Of a stretch of DNA of 49,979 nucleotides, positions 1-11,189 are shown piece after piece (within the stretch, counting starts at the first letter, position 1; each line of letters opens with the position of its first letter). The notes beneath the pieces were generated by a model. It was not told where the DNA came from and did not search any database. It saw nothing but the letters and a program-made list of their open reading frames with translations. This stretch comes from Liquorilactobacillus mali (GTDB taxonomy: Bacteria; Bacillota; Bacilli; Lactobacillales; Lactobacillaceae), in NCBI RefSeq assembly GCF_001437155.1, contig NZ_JQAR01000005.1, positions 75,222-125,200 of the forward strand, in the 5' to 3' direction. A program made the position numbers and the translations under genes.

Positions 1-231
1 ATTATCTACTGGTGATTATAAGTGTTTACCGCTTACAAAACAACTATTTAGAGACTAAGGAAATATCCAGGATAAGCTGATAGGGCTTGGGGAATGCCGT
101 GAATTACTCATCAAGTTACCACTTTACCATAAGTAATTAGCTGCCCAACCGTGTTACTTAACTTATTAGAATCTATATAAACCTAATGATGGAGCCATGC
201 CAGAGAGTTACTGTGACACGACTCTTTTTTT
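1..231 (+). ncRNA. Candidate structured RNA or 3' leader/trailer ending in a terminator; identity unknown
   Basis: No convincing reading frame is present. Several short helices can be drawn on the plus strand: TAAGTG/CGCTTA (18-36), TTGGG/CCCAA (87-91 with 143-147), AATTACT/AGTAATT (102-108 with 132-138), and an inner AAGT/ACTT. The stretch ends in a terminator hairpin followed by seven T. This fits the 3' part of a small RNA or of an untranslated region whose 5' end lies outside the window. I compared it by memory with 6S, tmRNA, RNase P, SRP, T-box and common riboswitch signatures and found no match. No gene symbol is justified. Confidence 0.3.
202..231 (+). terminator. Intrinsic terminator upstream of clpP
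   Basis: AGAGAGT (202-208) can pair with ACTCTTT (221-227, one G-T wobble) around a 12-base loop, followed by a run of T to 231. It would end a transcript entering from the left edge and insulate the clpP promoter. Confidence 0.55.
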
Positions 232-359
232 ACCCTATCAATTATCTGATTCTAAATCAAATTTCATCTTCTACTTGCCTTTGGAACTGTTCTTTTTTTT
301 GATTAATATGGTTATCATTATCGAAAAAGAATGTTAATTATTGATTATCTACCTTTCTA

Positions 360-376
360 TTTGACCTTTTTTGACC
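360..376 (-). promoter_or_regulatory. CtsR operator of clpP
   Basis: TTTGACC-TTT-TTTGACC is a perfect tandem heptad. Its reverse complement is GGTCAAA-AAA-GGTCAAA, which is the consensus of the class III heat-shock repressor CtsR. The right heptad contains the -35 hexamer of the clpP promoter, so bound CtsR would block RNA polymerase. clpP is a classical CtsR target in low-GC Gram-positive bacteria. Confidence 0.92.
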
Positions 377-400
377 ATTAGGTTAAACTAGCAATACAAA
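371..400 (+). promoter_or_regulatory. clpP promoter
   Basis: The -35 is TTGACC (371-376) and the -10 is TACAAA (395-400), with an 18-base spacer. The -35 lies inside the CtsR box. A GAGGGGG ribosome binding site follows at 439-445, ten bases before the clpP ATG. Confidence 0.65.
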
Positions 401-455
401 CGTTTGAGTGCTACACTTAAAATGTTAAATTATAGTTTGAGGGGGTCGTCGTTCA

Positions 456-1049
456 ATGAATTTAGTACCTACTGTTATTGAACAATCAGCACAAGGTGAA
501 CGTGCATATGATATTTATTCAAGACTTTTAAAAGATCGCATTGTCATGCTTTCCGGAGAAGTTAATGATGATATGGCCAATGCCATCATTGCACAATTGC
601 TATTCTTGGATGCACAAGATTCAGAAAAAGACATTTACATTTATATTAACTCACCAGGTGGTAGCGTATCTGCTGGGTTGGCAATCTATGATACGATGAA
701 CTTTGTTAAAGCAGATGTTCAAACTATCGTTATGGGCATGGCTGCTTCTATGGCAAGTGTCCTTTCAACTGCTGGAACAAAGGGCAAGCGCTTTGCATTG
801 CCTAACTCAGAAATTATGATTCACCAGCCACTTGGTGGAGCACAAGGTCAGGCAACCGATATTAATATTGCTGCCGAACACATCTTGAAGACTCGGAAAT
901 TGATCAACAAGATTTTAGCGGATGGTTCTGGTCAAGATATTAAGACAATTAATCGTGATACTGAACGTGATAACTTTATGACTGCTCAACAAGCAGTTGA
1001 TTATGGTTTGATTGATGGAATCATGGAAAACAAAAAGAATCTTAAATAG
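456..1049 (+). CDS. clpP: ATP-dependent Clp protease proteolytic subunit
   Basis: ClpP is the serine-peptidase barrel that degrades misfolded and regulatory proteins delivered by the Clp ATPases in the cytoplasm. The 197-residue product has the family's full length. It carries the INSPGGSV strand, the nucleophile Ser in GMAASMAS (about residue 98), the catalytic His in MIHQPLGG (about 123), and the Asp in the RDTERDNFM region (about 172). The start is fixed by the strong upstream SD. The gene stands alone between two terminators and its promoter carries a perfect CtsR operator, so it should be heat- and stress-induced. Identification is certain. Confidence 0.98.
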   Translation: MNLVPTVIEQSAQGERAYDIYSRLLKDRIVMLSGEVNDDMANAIIAQLLFLDAQDSEKDIYIYINSPGGSVSAGLAIYDTMNFVKADVQTIVMGMAASMASVLSTAGTKGKRFALPNSEIMIHQPLGGAQGQATDINIAAEHILKTRKLINKILADGSGQDIKTINRDTERDNFMTAQQAVDYGLIDGIMENKKNLK

Positions 1050-1059
1050 TAAAAAATAT

Positions 1060-1102
1060 AGGACTGGGTCAAAAATAACTTTTGACTTAGCCCTATTTTT
1101 TT
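1060..1102. terminator. Terminator after clpP (hairpin family copy 1)
   Basis: AGGACTGGGTCAAAA pairs with CTTTTGACTTAGCCCT around a four-base loop and is followed by seven T on the plus strand. The core CTnGGTCAAAA/TTTTGACnTAG recurs at 23024, 35482 and 46964 in this window. Confidence 0.85.
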
Positions 1103-1129
1103 ATCATTGATATACTACTTTGCCCATGT

Positions 1130-1187
1130 CGTTTATAGTTTTATTAAGTCACGAAGTGCCCACAAGCAGCGCTTAGGTCTATAAACG
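1130..1187. repeat. 58-base imperfect palindrome between clpP and whiA
   Basis: Outer arms CGTTTATAG (1130-1138) and CTATAAACG (1179-1187) are exact inverted repeats. Inside them AAGTGC and GCGCTT can form a second helix. It lies just past the whiA stop codon (minus strand) without a clear T tract, so it may be a processed or stabilising 3' structure or a small inverted-repeat element. Confidence 0.4.
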
Positions 1188-1202
1188 AACACTATATTTT
1201 CG

Positions 1203-2147
1203 CTAATTTAATATTTCATTACCGTTCCTTAATTGATCAGCTATTTCATTTATTTTCCGTAATCGATGATTAACCCCTGATTTAGAAATTGGACCATTCT
1301 CAACCAAATCACCCAATTCCTTTAAACTGACTTCTGGATGTGCCAGTCTTGCTCGGGCGATATCCTGAATTTTAGGTGGTAATTTGTTAATCCCGTAATT
1401 AGTATCAATAAATTCAATGTTCTCAATTTGATGTTTTGCTGCATCAGCAACTTTATTCATATTGGCATTCTCACAATTAACAATTCGATTGACTGAATTG
1501 CGCATATCACGCACAATTCTAATATCTTCAAACTTGAGCATCGCACTCGTAGCACCGATCAATGATAAGAAATCGGCAATTTTCTCCGCCTCTTTCAAGT
1601 AGGTAATATATCCGCTACGTCTTTCAGTCTTTCGTGCATTCAATCCATAACGATTCATTAAGTCACAAATCACATCATTTTGTTCTTCATACAGTGAATA
1701 AACCTCTAAATGATAGCGACTTGTTTCTGGATTATTAACCGAACCTGCTGCCAAAAAGGCACCTCTTAAATATGATCTAACTTTTGCATCATTTTCCAAA
1801 AAATCAAGGGGGACACCCGTTTTCAACTGAAAGCCATCAAGTATATCAAGATCTCTCAATACTTGTTCGCTACCTGTTTTCAAACGAACAATATATAAAT
1901 TATTTTTCTTTAGCTTCATCTTTCTTCTTACTAATAATTCACTTTCAACATCATAAAACTTTTTCAGAAGCTGGTATATTCGACGTGCAATAGCTGGATT
2001 CTCAGTTTGAACATTTAATACAAAATGGTGGTCTACAAGACTTAGAGAACCGTTCATCCGAATCAGAGCCATCAACTCAGCCTTTGCATTTCCAAAGTGA
2101 ACCTCAAGTGTGGTTAGTTCCTTCTTTACATCACTAGCATAAGACAC
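1203..2147 (-). CDS. whiA: DNA-binding protein WhiA
   Basis: WhiA has an N-terminal LAGLIDADG homing-endonuclease-like fold that has lost nuclease function, and a C-terminal helix-turn-helix. In Bacillus it affects cell division and chromosome segregation. The product is 314 residues, the usual length. It shows the conserved KKELTTLE start, [17 protein letters not shown] in the middle, and the HTH tail with [22 protein letters not shown]. The start is GTG, preceded by an AAGGGGG SD. It is the last gene of the rapZ-yvcK-whiA operon, 30 bases after yvcK, an arrangement conserved across Firmicutes. Confidence 0.96.
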   Translation of the reverse strand: MSYASDVKKELTTLEVHFGNAKAELMALIRMNGSLSLVDHHFVLNVQTENPAIARRIYQLLKKFYDVESELLVRRKMKLKKNNLYIVRLKTGSEQVLRDLDILDGFQLKTGVPLDFLENDAKVRSYLRGAFLAAGSVNNPETSRYHLEVYSLYEEQNDVICDLMNRYGLNARKTERRSGYITYLKEAEKIADFLSLIGATSAMLKFEDIRIVRDMRNSVNRIVNCENANMNKVADAAKHQIENIEFIDTNYGINKLPPKIQDIARARLAHPEVSLKELGDLVENGPISKSGVNHRLRKINEIADQLRNGNEILN

Positions 2148-2177
2148 GCGACCACCCCCTTCTACCTTCTAAGCTTT

Positions 2178-3197
2178 CTAATTCAACTCGCTATCCATCC
2201 AAGATAATGGACGACTCGTTAAACCAAGCAATTCATCAACAACCTGACTGCCATTATGGAAAACACCATGATTCCTCAGTTCCAAAAAATTATTGGAAAC
2301 TACTCTGCACCCCAAATCTCGCAACCCATTAAAATCATGCTTGACCTGGTATAGGTATTCATCATATCTTTGTTGATCCATATAATCATTCGGTACAGGC
2401 TCTGTATTGACGAGAACCGTATCAATAAAATTCATTCCTAAATGTCGATGCAAAACGCGCACATGATCTGCATCTGTAAAGTGCTCCGTTTCACCTTTTT
2501 GCGTCATAATATTGCAGATATAGATCACCTCTGCGTTTGTTTTGCACACAGCCTTACCAACGTTTGAAATCATTAGGTTTGGCAAAATACTTGTAAACAG
2601 ACTACCTGGTCCCAAAACAATTTGATCTGCATCCATTATAGCGTCGATCACTTCAGGAACCGCTTCTGGGAGCTCATCATTTGATCTAGAGACCCAAACC
2701 TTATCGATTGTTTTTCCTGCGGCTGATATTTCCGATTCTCCAGATATTATCGAACCGTCTTTAAACCTTGCATTGAGAACTAAAGGATAATTTGATGCAG
2801 GATAGACATGTCCCTCCACTTTCATCAACCTTGTGAGTTCTTGGACAGCATTAAAAATCCCACTATCGTTCATTTCCGACAATGCAGCAATTATCAAGTT
2901 ACCAATTGCGTGTCCCGAAAAAAATTGATCCTTAGAATCAAACCTATACTGAAAAATATTCTTATAAATTTCAGGCAGATCAGACAAGGCTACCAAAACA
3001 TTTCGTATATCACCAGGTGGAACTACATTAATATAATCTCTAATAATACCAGATGAGCCACCATCATCAGCCACCGTTACAACTGCAGTGATATCCGCAT
3101 TTTTTCTTCTTAAGGCTTTCAAAATTACTGGAAGGCCAGTTCCACCACCAATAACAACGATACTTGGCCGCTGTTTTCTTAATAAGTGTTTCGTCAT
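2178..3197 (-). CDS. yvcK: Gluconeogenesis factor YvcK/GlmR
   Basis: YvcK (GlmR) is a cytoplasmic UDP-sugar-binding protein of the UPF0052/CofD-like family. In Bacillus it is needed on gluconeogenic carbon sources and stimulates GlmS, feeding cell-wall precursor synthesis. The glycine-rich nucleotide motif [14 protein letters not shown] lies near the N-terminus, and DDGGSSG and [13 protein letters not shown] follow. I chose the ATG at 3197 because it forms an ATGA overlap with the rapZ stop and has AAGGAG upstream. A frame upstream of this ATG stays open but lies within rapZ in another frame. The resulting 339 residues fit the family. Confidence 0.95.
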   Translation of the reverse strand: MTKHLLRKQRPSIVVIGGGTGLPVILKALRRKNADITAVVTVADDGGSSGIIRDYINVVPPGDIRNVLVALSDLPEIYKNIFQYRFDSKDQFFSGHAIGNLIIAALSEMNDSGIFNAVQELTRLMKVEGHVYPASNYPLVLNARFKDGSIISGESEISAAGKTIDKVWVSRSNDELPEAVPEVIDAIMDADQIVLGPGSLFTSILPNLMISNVGKAVCKTNAEVIYICNIMTQKGETEHFTDADHVRVLHRHLGMNFIDTVLVNTEPVPNDYMDQQRYDEYLYQVKHDFNGLRDLGCRVVSNNFLELRNHGVFHNGSQVVDELLGLTSRPLSWMDSELN

Positions 3198-4078
3198 GAG
3201 CGATTGACTGTCTCCTTCCGTCGTGCAATATCGCGATGTGAAATTCTTACAGGATAGCTTTTCTTCAACTCTTCTCCAATTCTTTTTGATAAAGCTACTG
3301 AGCGATGTTGCCCGCCTGTACATCCAATTGCAACTGTCAAACTTGTTTTTCCTTCATCTTTGTAACCAGGAATGATTGTCTGAAGCAACGTAATAAATTG
3401 CGTATAAAACACTTCTGTTTTATCTGAGTTCATTACATAATCGTAGACGTCTTTATCAAGTCCTGTCTTTTTCTTTAAAGCATCAATATAATATGGATTT
3501 GGTAAGAATCTTACATCCATAACAATATCTGCATCTATCGGTACCCCATATTTAAATCCGAATGACATAATTTCGATATGAAAAGCCGTTTCCGAACTAG
3601 TTTCAAAATTATGGAAGATTTCTTCACGCAGTTGTCTAGGTGTAAGTTTACTAGTATCTACCACAAGTTGAGCTTTCATCCGCATATCTCGTAGAAGATC
3701 TCTTTCAAGATTGATTCCATCCATCAATCTACCTTCCATAGCAAGTGGATGAGAACGTCTCGTTTCCTTATACCGTGCAACCAACTCTTCGTCAGACGCA
3801 TCCAAAAAAAGAATCTTTGTGTCTATGGCATTGTCACTGCCCAAGTTTCTTAGTAACTCAATTATCTCATCATAAAATGCTCGTGATCTTAAATCAATCA
3901 CAAGTGCAACTTTATTAATCTTACCTGATTCACGAACTAACTCCCAGAACTTAGGTAATAAAGATGGGGGCATATTATCGATACAAAAGTATCCTAAATC
4001 TTCAAAACTCTGCACCGCTACGGTCTTACCAGCCCCGCTCATCCCAGTTATTACAACAAGTTTTAATGGCTCTTTCAT
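3194..4078 (-). CDS. rapZ: RNase adapter/nucleotide-binding protein RapZ (YvcJ)
   Basis: A P-loop protein of the RapZ/YvcJ family. In Escherichia coli it is an adapter that presents small RNAs to RNase E to control glmS; in Bacillus YvcJ hydrolyses GTP and is linked to competence. The Walker A motif GMSGAGKT sits at about residue 12, and the RNA-binding C-terminal part has the signature [11 protein letters not shown] near the end. The 294-residue length is typical. The start has GGAGG nine bases upstream. It is first in the rapZ-yvcK-whiA operon and overlaps yvcK by four bases. Its exact role in lactobacilli is inferred. Confidence 0.95.
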   Translation of the reverse strand: MKEPLKLVVITGMSGAGKTVAVQSFEDLGYFCIDNMPPSLLPKFWELVRESGKINKVALVIDLRSRAFYDEIIELLRNLGSDNAIDTKILFLDASDEELVARYKETRRSHPLAMEGRLMDGINLERDLLRDMRMKAQLVVDTSKLTPRQLREEIFHNFETSSETAFHIEIMSFGFKYGVPIDADIVMDVRFLPNPYYIDALKKKTGLDKDVYDYVMNSDKTEVFYTQFITLLQTIIPGYKDEGKTSLTVAIGCTGGQHRSVALSKRIGEELKKSYPVRISHRDIARRKETVNRS

Positions 4079-4178
4079 TTATCCAAACCTCCATTAATTA
4101 ACCTTTCGTCATTATAACATACCGGGTATGTCATAGCGACTTTTTATCAATCCTACTTGCTTGCTAAACATTCATCCT

Positions 4179-4226
4179 AAAAAAGCAGACAGCAACAAAT
4201 TCAATAATCTGTTACCGTCTGCTTTT
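4179..4226 (-). terminator. luxS terminator
   Basis: AAAAGCAGAC (4181-4190) and GTCTGCTTTT (4217-4226) form the outer stem, and an inner ACA/TGT pairing extends it. Read on the minus strand the hairpin is followed by a T run just after luxS. Confidence 0.85.
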
Positions 4227-4244
4227 CAACTTTATATTCTTAAA

Positions 4245-4715
4245 CTAAACCACCTTGCGCTCAAAAGCATCTGATGAAATACCTTCAGCAAGAATTTTCT
4301 TACACCATTCTTTAGCAGAAAAAAGTGAATGGTCACGATAGTTGCCACAACTAGTGATATCAGTACCTTGAACATCATCCCAAGTAGAGTCAACAATTTG
4401 TGCAAGTGAGCCTTTCAATGCTCTTGCAACATCTGCTGTATCTTGTTCGCCCCAAACGATAAGATGAAATCCTGTACGGCATCCAAATGGGGAACAATCA
4501 ATTACACCATCCATACGATCGCGCAAATATCCTGCTAACATATGCTCAATTGTATGCAATCCTGCAGTTGGAATAGCATTTTCATTTGGTTGTACCAAGC
4601 GCAGATCATAATTTGAAATCTTATCACCCTTCTTGCCTTCTTCAACTGCAATTAAGCGCACGTAAGGCGCTTTAACAGCAGTATGATCCAGCGTAAAGCT
4701 TTCAACTTTTGCCAT
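4245..4715 (-). CDS. luxS: S-ribosylhomocysteine lyase (autoinducer-2 production)
   Basis: LuxS splits S-ribosylhomocysteine into homocysteine and DPD, the precursor of autoinducer-2, in the activated methyl cycle. The metal ligands His54 and His58 and the general base Glu57 are in the HTIEH motif. The third ligand Cys123 is in the TSCGNYRDH motif, and the catalytic Cys79 is in PFGCRTGF. The 156-residue length is normal. I start at the ATG giving MAKVESF, nine bases after GGAG; an ATG one codon earlier (4718) is possible. The gene is followed by its own terminator and is monocistronic. Confidence 0.97.
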   Translation of the reverse strand: MAKVESFTLDHTAVKAPYVRLIAVEEGKKGDKISNYDLRLVQPNENAIPTAGLHTIEHMLAGYLRDRMDGVIDCSPFGCRTGFHLIVWGEQDTADVARALKGSLAQIVDSTWDDVQGTDITSCGNYRDHSLFSAKEWCKKILAEGISSDAFERKVV

Positions 4716-4782
4716 CATTAAACACTCCAATCTAATTGTGATTACACTTTAACTCTAGCATTTTGTTAGTAAAAATCAATAC

Positions 4783-7617
4783 CTATTGGTCGTTGTATCT
4801 GTTTAACACCATTTTGAGATATTTACCAGTGTAACTTGCAGGATTCTCTGCGAGATGCTCAGGTGTTCCGGTACCGATAATTGTACCACCGCCTTCACCA
4901 CCCTCAGGTCCAAGATCTATTAGATAATCCGCTGTTTTTATAACATCCAAATTATGCTCAATTACTAGAACAGTATTTCCTGAATCTACCAGACGTACTA
5001 GGACACGCAACAAGTTCTTAATATCATCGGTATGTAAACCAGTAGTCGGTTCGTCCAAAATATAGAATGTCTTGCCATCCGACTTACGATGCAGTTCCGA
5101 TGCAAGTTTCATTCTCTGCGCCTCGCCTCCAGATAAAGTCGTCGCCGGTTGTCCTAATTTAACATAACCCAGTCCAACATCAACAATTGTCTGTAATTTT
5201 CTTTTGATTTTGGGGATCGCACTAAAGAACTCAAGCGCTTCTTCGACCGTCATATCCAATACTTGTGCAATATTTTTGCCCTTATATTCAACCTCAAGCG
5301 TTTCAGAATTATAGCGCGCGCCATGACAAACCTCGCATGGAACGTACACATCAGGTAAGAAATTCATTTCAATTTTGATAATTCCATCACCCTTGCAAGC
5401 CTCACAGCGTCCACCTTTGACATTAAAACTAAATCTCCCTTTACTATAGCCGTGAACTTTAGCAGCATTTGTCTGTGCAAACAAACCGCGAACATCATCG
5501 AAGACACTTGTATAAGTAGCAGGATTACTGCGCGGTGTTCTACCAATTGGACTTTGATCAATATTAATAACTTTTTCGAGAGCCTCAGTTCCAATGATTT
5601 CTTTATATTTACCTGGTTTTTCAGAGTTATTATTTAGTTTCTGCGCCAAAGCTCGTTTTAAAATCATGTTGACTAATGTTGACTTACCAGAACCTGATAC
5701 ACCTGTAACAGCGATAAAAGTACCTAATGGAAAATCAACGTCAATATTTTTTAAATTATTTTCACTAGCACCCTTTATCGTAATCTTTTTCCCGTTGCCT
5801 GCACGTCTTTGCTTCGGTACCGGAATATGTTTTTTACCTGACAAATACTGGCCAGTCAATGATTTAGCAGTTCTAGCAACCTGCTTTGGTGTCCCTGCTG
5901 CCATTACTTGTCCACCATTGTTACCTGCCCCTGGGCCAATATCGATCAGATAATCAGCAGCCCTCATTGTATCTTCATCATGTTCAACAACTATCAGTGT
6001 ATTCCCTAAATCTCTCATCTTCTTCAATGAATCAATTAAGCGATCATTGTCTCTTTGATGCAATCCAATTGAAGGTTCATCAAGAATATACAAAACGCCT
6101 GATAAATTTGAACCAATCTGTGTTGCCAATCTGATTCGCTGAGCCTCACCACCAGAAAGTGTACGAGCTGAGCGACTGAGCGTCAAGTATGCGAGGCCCA
6201 CATTGATCAAGAAAGTCAGGCGATCCTTAATTTCTTTTAAAATTGGCTTGGCAATCGCACTATCTTGCTCATTGAATTCTAAATTTTTGAAAAAGTCTAA
6301 TGCTGCCTCAATATTGTATTCAGACACCTGTCCGATATGTTTCCCATTGATCTGTACAGCAAGCGCCTTACGATTTAAACGATATCCTTGACAAGCCTGA
6401 CAAGTCAAACTCGTCATATATTTACGCATCACATCTCTCGTAAAATCACTATTTGTTTCATGGTAACGGCGTTCGATATTTGGGATGACACCTTCAAACT
6501 TAGCATCGACATCCCTAACTCCACCAAAATCATTTTCATAATGAAAATGGAAAGTTTTCTCACCTGCTCCATATAATACAGTCTCCTGATCTTTTTTTGG
6601 AAGTTTATTAAATGGTACATCCATCTCAATGTTAAATGCCTGACACATTTGTTCCAGCATCATTGGATAATATTGTGAACTTATTGGGTTCCAAGGCTCA
6701 ATTGCACCTTCTCTAAGTGTTTTTGAACTATCTGGAATTACTAAATCAAGATCTACCTCAAGCTTCACTCCCAGGCCATCACATTCTGGACAAGCACCAA
6801 AAGGAGCATTAAATGAAAACAATCGTGGTTCTAATTCTCCAATAGTAAAGCCACAGTAAGGACACGCAAAATTTTCGGAGAACTGCAGTAGCTTACTGTC
6901 ACCAATGTCAGCACTGGCATAACCATCTGACAAGCGCAGCGCTGCCTCGAAAGAATCAAATAGTCGCGACCTAATTCCATCCTTAACAATCACACGATCT
7001 ACAACCACTTCGATAGTGTGTTTTTTGTTCTTGTCAAGCTCGATCTTATCACCGATATCCAAGATCTCCCCATCAACACGAACTCTTACGAAACCATCAC
7101 GCTTAATTTTCTCAAATATTTTTTTATGCTGTCCTTTTTTTTCACGAATGATTGGTGACAAAATCTGTACTTTTGTTCTTTCAGGAAGTGATAATATCTT
7201 ATCTACCATTTGCTCTGGAGATTGACTTGTAATCTCATGACCATCATTCGGACAATAAGGTGTCCCGACACGTGCCCACAAGAGGCGAAGATAATCGTTA
7301 ATTTCTGTTACAGTCCCTACGGTTGAACGAGGGTTCTTTGAAGTTGTTTTTTGATCAATTGAAATTGCAGGTGATAAACCATCAATTGAATCAACATCTG
7401 GTTTATCCATTTGCCCCAAAAACTGACGAGCGTAGGCGGACAGACTCTCAACATATCGTCTTTGTCCCTCAGCATATAATGTATCAAATGCAAGTGAACT
7501 TTTCCCTGAACCAGATAATCCTGTAATAACAACTAGCTTGTCCTTAGGAATTGTCACATCAATATTCTTCAGATTGTGGGCTCTCGCACCGTGAATAACA
7601 ATCTTATTTTGTGCCAA
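4783..7617 (-). CDS. uvrA: UvrABC excision nuclease subunit A
   Basis: UvrA is the damage-scanning ATPase of nucleotide excision repair and loads UvrB on lesions. The 944-residue protein has two ABC ATPase modules. The first has Walker [13 protein letters not shown] at about residue 31; the second has [12 protein letters not shown] at about 640. Both have LSGGEAQR signatures. Zinc sites are visible as CPYC...CPEC and CEAC...CEVC, with the G-rich tail [15 protein letters not shown]. The start is TTG (MAQNKI) with AAGGGG eight bases upstream. It lies 16 bases after uvrB, forming the uvrB-uvrA operon. Confidence 0.97.
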   Translation of the reverse strand: MAQNKIVIHGARAHNLKNIDVTIPKDKLVVITGLSGSGKSSLAFDTLYAEGQRRYVESLSAYARQFLGQMDKPDVDSIDGLSPAISIDQKTTSKNPRSTVGTVTEINDYLRLLWARVGTPYCPNDGHEITSQSPEQMVDKILSLPERTKVQILSPIIREKKGQHKKIFEKIKRDGFVRVRVDGEILDIGDKIELDKNKKHTIEVVVDRVIVKDGIRSRLFDSFEAALRLSDGYASADIGDSKLLQFSENFACPYCGFTIGELEPRLFSFNAPFGACPECDGLGVKLEVDLDLVIPDSSKTLREGAIEPWNPISSQYYPMMLEQMCQAFNIEMDVPFNKLPKKDQETVLYGAGEKTFHFHYENDFGGVRDVDAKFEGVIPNIERRYHETNSDFTRDVMRKYMTSLTCQACQGYRLNRKALAVQINGKHIGQVSEYNIEAALDFFKNLEFNEQDSAIAKPILKEIKDRLTFLINVGLAYLTLSRSARTLSGGEAQRIRLATQIGSNLSGVLYILDEPSIGLHQRDNDRLIDSLKKMRDLGNTLIVVEHDEDTMRAADYLIDIGPGAGNNGGQVMAAGTPKQVARTAKSLTGQYLSGKKHIPVPKQRRAGNGKKITIKGASENNLKNIDVDFPLGTFIAVTGVSGSGKSTLVNMILKRALAQKLNNNSEKPGKYKEIIGTEALEKVINIDQSPIGRTPRSNPATYTSVFDDVRGLFAQTNAAKVHGYSKGRFSFNVKGGRCEACKGDGIIKIEMNFLPDVYVPCEVCHGARYNSETLEVEYKGKNIAQVLDMTVEEALEFFSAIPKIKRKLQTIVDVGLGYVKLGQPATTLSGGEAQRMKLASELHRKSDGKTFYILDEPTTGLHTDDIKNLLRVLVRLVDSGNTVLVIEHNLDVIKTADYLIDLGPEGGEGGGTIIGTGTPEHLAENPASYTGKYLKMVLNRYNDQ

Positions 7618-7633
7618 AGTATTATCCCCTTTT

Positions 7634-9640
7634 CTATTTTATGCGGGCCTTTAATTCAATAATGGTATCTCTCAATGTCGCAGCTTGTTCAAAATCAAGC
7701 TGCTTAGCTGCAGATCTCATCTGTTCCTCTAGTTTAGCCAGCATCTCTTTTTGATCCTCTTTTTCCATATCATAAAATTCAAGCTCCGTAAATGACTGTT
7801 TCTTCTTACCGCCGCCTTCTGCAGGCTTGGTAATTGAAATCAAATCGCGAACTTTTTTCTTGATAGTCTTTGGAGTAATATGATGTTCTTCATTATACTT
7901 CTCCTGAATGGTACGTCTTCTTTTGGTTTCATCAATTGCTGCCTGCATTGAATCCGTAATTTTGTCAGCATACATGATAACTCGTCCGTTCTCATTTCGC
8001 GCAGCACGTCCGATTGTCTGAACTAATGAGCGTTCACTTCTTAGAAATCCTTCTTTATCGGCATCCAGTATTGCAACCAAAGAAACTTCAGGAACATCGA
8101 TACCCTCTCGCAATAGATTGATACCTACTAAAACATCAAAGACACCCAACCGTAGATCCCTGACGATTTTTGTACGCTCTAGGGTTTTTATATCTGAATG
8201 CAGATATTTTCCTTTAATCTGTAGTTCTTTAAGATAATCCGATAAATCTTCTGCCATCTTTTTAGTCAAGGTAGTTACAAAAACTCTTTCATTCCGTTCT
8301 ACCCGCTTGTTGATCTCACCGACCAAATCATCCATCTGTCCCATAATCGGCCTAACTTCAATTATCGGATCCAATAACCCTGTTGGTCTAATGATTTGCT
8401 GTACAACTTTATTTGTCTGCTCTTGCTCATAAGGCCCTGGTGTAGCCGACATGTAAACAACCTGATTTATATGTTTCTCGAATTCTTGCAGTGTCAATGG
8501 TCGATTATCAATAGCACTTGGCAATCTAAATCCATAATCAACCAGCATCTGCTTGCGTGCACGATCACCATTGTACATTCCTCGTACCTGTGGCATTGTC
8601 ACGTGTGACTCATCTACCACCAACAGAAAATCCTTTGGGAAAAAGTCCAACAATGTATATGGCGGTTCACCTGGCTTTCGCCCATCCATATGCCGCGAAT
8701 AATTCTCAATGCCTGAACAATATCCCATCTCACGCAGCATCTCAATATCGTATGTTGTTCTTTGCTCCAAGCGCTGTGCTTCTAATAATTTATTTTGACC
8801 TTTTAATTCGGCCAGACGTGCCTTTAATTCTTCTTGAATTCCATCAATAGCCTTTTCCATGATATCTTCGTTTGTCATAAAATGAGTGGCAGGGAAAATC
8901 GATACGTGTTCTCTTTCCGCAACAATTTCACCTGTAAGTGCATCAACTTCACGAATACGATCAATCTCATCCCCAAAAAATTCGATACGCAGTGCTCGTT
9001 CGTCACGTGAAGCAGGGAAAATCTCAACAATATCGCCATGTACCCGGAATCTCCCACGTTGAAAGTCAATATCATTCCGTTCAAATTGTATATCAATTAG
9101 TTGTCGCAACAATGCATCTCGTTCTAGTTCTTGTCCTACCCGTAATGACAATGTATGCTTTTGATATTCGTTAGGATCACCTAATCCAAAGATAGAAGAG
9201 ACAGAAGCAACAACAATTACATCATTCCGTTCTAGCAGGGAACTTGTTGCCGAATGCCGTAATTTATCAATTTCATCATTGATACTCGAGTCCTTTTCAA
9301 TATAAGTATCACTTGAAGGTACATATGCTTCAGGTTGATAATAATCATAGTAACTGACAAAGTATTCAACTGCATTGTTTGGAAAGAATTCCTTAAACTC
9401 ACTATACAATTGTCCAGCTAATGTTTTATTATGAGCCAAAACAAGGGTAGGTTTATTAACGTTTTTTATTACATTTGAGATCGTAAATGTCTTACCCGTT
9501 CCTGTTGCTCCCAAAAGGATCTGAGCCTTTTCTCCTGCCAAAATTCCAGAAGTGAGTTCTTCAATTGCTTTAGGCTGATCGCCCGTAGGCTTATACGCAG
9601 AAACTAGTTCAAATTGATGATTGTCTTGTCGTTCAATCAT
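7634..9640 (-). CDS. uvrB: UvrABC excision nuclease subunit B
   Basis: UvrB verifies the damage handed over by UvrA and recruits UvrC for incision. It is a superfamily 2 helicase-like ATPase. It has Walker [11 protein letters not shown] at about residue 43, the damage-probing beta-hairpin [20 protein letters not shown], the DESH box at about 340, helicase motif VI with QTIGRAARN, and the C-terminal UVR/UvrC-binding helix pair rich in Leu and Glu. The 668-residue length is typical. ATG has AGGGGG upstream. The terminator of the preceding pncB gene lies just before it, so uvrBA has its own promoter. Confidence 0.97.
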   Translation of the reverse strand: MIERQDNHQFELVSAYKPTGDQPKAIEELTSGILAGEKAQILLGATGTGKTFTISNVIKNVNKPTLVLAHNKTLAGQLYSEFKEFFPNNAVEYFVSYYDYYQPEAYVPSSDTYIEKDSSINDEIDKLRHSATSSLLERNDVIVVASVSSIFGLGDPNEYQKHTLSLRVGQELERDALLRQLIDIQFERNDIDFQRGRFRVHGDIVEIFPASRDERALRIEFFGDEIDRIREVDALTGEIVAEREHVSIFPATHFMTNEDIMEKAIDGIQEELKARLAELKGQNKLLEAQRLEQRTTYDIEMLREMGYCSGIENYSRHMDGRKPGEPPYTLLDFFPKDFLLVVDESHVTMPQVRGMYNGDRARKQMLVDYGFRLPSAIDNRPLTLQEFEKHINQVVYMSATPGPYEQEQTNKVVQQIIRPTGLLDPIIEVRPIMGQMDDLVGEINKRVERNERVFVTTLTKKMAEDLSDYLKELQIKGKYLHSDIKTLERTKIVRDLRLGVFDVLVGINLLREGIDVPEVSLVAILDADKEGFLRSERSLVQTIGRAARNENGRVIMYADKITDSMQAAIDETKRRRTIQEKYNEEHHITPKTIKKKVRDLISITKPAEGGGKKKQSFTELEFYDMEKEDQKEMLAKLEEQMRSAAKQLDFEQAATLRDTIIELKARIK

Positions 9641-9665
9641 TCATCCTACCCCCTAATTAATAAAT

Positions 9666-9710
9666 GAAAAAGGCGTAGATAGTGGTTTTTATTGTCCACC
9701 ATCACGCCTA
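9666..9710 (-). terminator. pncB terminator
   Basis: AGGCGT...ACGCCT with inner GTGG/CCAC forms a strong stem. On the minus strand it is followed by TTTTT. It separates pncB from uvrB. Confidence 0.85.
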
Positions 9711-9746
9711 TTCATTCTAACATATCGAACATACTTTCGTACACTT

Positions 9747-11189
9747 TTAAGAATTCATTTCTGAATATTTCTCTATCATATCTGTTCTCATTATTTTCAG
9801 TGCTTTCGTCCAAAAAACATTATATAAATCCGGGTTTTTCAAGCGTAAGCAAGCTTCTGGCAAAGATTCGGTCATTGCTTTTGAGAAATCTTTAACTTCA
9901 TTCGTAGCAGGTTCGCTATAAACCAGCTTACCCTTGTCGAAAACTTGTATCATCAACGGCTCTAACCTAAAGTTATCGATTCTCCTCTTTTGCAGCGTTT
10001 TATTTGGATCAGAATTGTATACGCTACCCTCATTTAATTTAATTTCATCGAATAATCCTAACAAATCTCCAACGGCTTTGCCATTATTATTATATAAGCG
10101 ATATAGCTTTTTAAATCCGGGAATCGTTGTCTTCTCAATCGTATTGCTCAACTTGATTTTTGGTGTGATTTTACCATCAACTTGCGTAGCAACAAGCTTA
10201 TAGACACCGCTTAATACTGGATCAGACGATGCCGTTATCAATTTCTCACCAACACCAAAGCTATCAATTGCGGCCCCTTCCTCTAAGACATTTTGAATAA
10301 CATCCTCATCCAAGGCATTTGAAACTGTAATTGTTGCGTTCTCAAAGCCAGCTTCATCCAACATTTTTCTAGCTGCTTTCGTCAAAAACGTGATATCACC
10401 TGAATCGATTCTGATTCCAATATGCTCTGTAATTCCCCTAGCCTTTAATTTGTTAAAAATCTCAATTGCATGTGGTACTCCTGAATTTAGCACATCATAG
10501 GTATCCACCAGTAGCAGACAATTATTTGGATAGATCCGATACCACGCCTCAAAGGCCGCTTGTTCAGATTTAAAAGACTGAATCCAGCTATGTGCCATAG
10601 TTCCTAGCGGTGTCAGGCCAAAAAGCTTTGCACTTAATACGTTTGCCGTGCCAATACAGCCGCCAATCACGGCTGCTCGAGCTCCAAATGTTGCAGCATC
10701 AGCCCCTTGAGCGCGGCGAGAACCGAATTCCATTACTGGTCTTCCTTTAGCAACCATACATATCCGTCTAGCCTTAGTAGCAATTAGCGACTCATGGTTA
10801 ATGATGTTTAACAACATTGTTTCTAATAATTGTGTCTGAATAAGTGGACCTCTCACTATTATTAGTGGTTCATTTGGAAAAACAGGTGTTCCTTCTTTAA
10901 CGGACCATACATCACACTCGAAATCAAATGTACGTAAATACTCCAAAAATTCCGGTGCAAAAATCCCCAGTGTTTGTAAATACTCTATGTCTGAATCCGT
11001 GAATTTCAACTCTTTTAAATACTTAATGACCTGTGCCAGACCAGCATAGATAACAAGTCCACCTTTATCCGGTACTTTTCTGAAATACAAGTCAAAATAA
11101 CCTATCTTGCTTGGCTCTTCTTTAAAAAAACCATTGGCCATTGTTAGTTCATACAAATCCATTAACAAGGTCAAGTTTCGCTGTTCCAT
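9747..11189 (-). CDS. pncB: Nicotinate phosphoribosyltransferase
   Basis: PncB converts nicotinic acid and PRPP to nicotinate mononucleotide, the entry step of NAD salvage (Preiss-Handler route). This is the main NAD source in niacin-auxotrophic lactobacilli. Family hallmarks are MDLYELTMANGFF at the N-terminus, MEFGSRRAQGADAA, GTMAHSWIQSF and the GVGEKLITASSDPV phosphate-binding segment. I start at the ATG at 11189 (MEQRNLTLL) because GGGAG lies seven bases upstream. The frame stays open 22 codons further, without an SD. The regulator gene niaR is directly upstream, which fits NiaR control. The product is 480 residues. Confidence 0.95.
   Translation of the reverse strand: MEQRNLTLLMDLYELTMANGFFKEEPSKIGYFDLYFRKVPDKGGLVIYAGLAQVIKYLKELKFTDSDIEYLQTLGIFAPEFLEYLRTFDFECDVWSVKEGTPVFPNEPLIIVRGPLIQTQLLETMLLNIINHESLIATKARRICMVAKGRPVMEFGSRRAQGADAATFGARAAVIGGCIGTANVLSAKLFGLTPLGTMAHSWIQSFKSEQAAFEAWYRIYPNNCLLLVDTYDVLNSGVPHAIEIFNKLKARGITEHIGIRIDSGDITFLTKAARKMLDEAGFENATITVSNALDEDVIQNVLEEGAAIDSFGVGEKLITASSDPVLSGVYKLVATQVDGKITPKIKLSNTIEKTTIPGFKKLYRLYNNNGKAVGDLLGLFDEIKLNEGSVYNSDPNKTLQKRRIDNFRLEPLMIQVFDKGKLVYSEPATNEVKDFSKAMTESLPEACLRLKNPDLYNVFWTKALKIMRTDMIEKYSEMNS

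Noticed and set aside
5594-5953. 119-codon frame antisense to uvrA
   Set aside because: Shadow of the UvrA second Walker A region.
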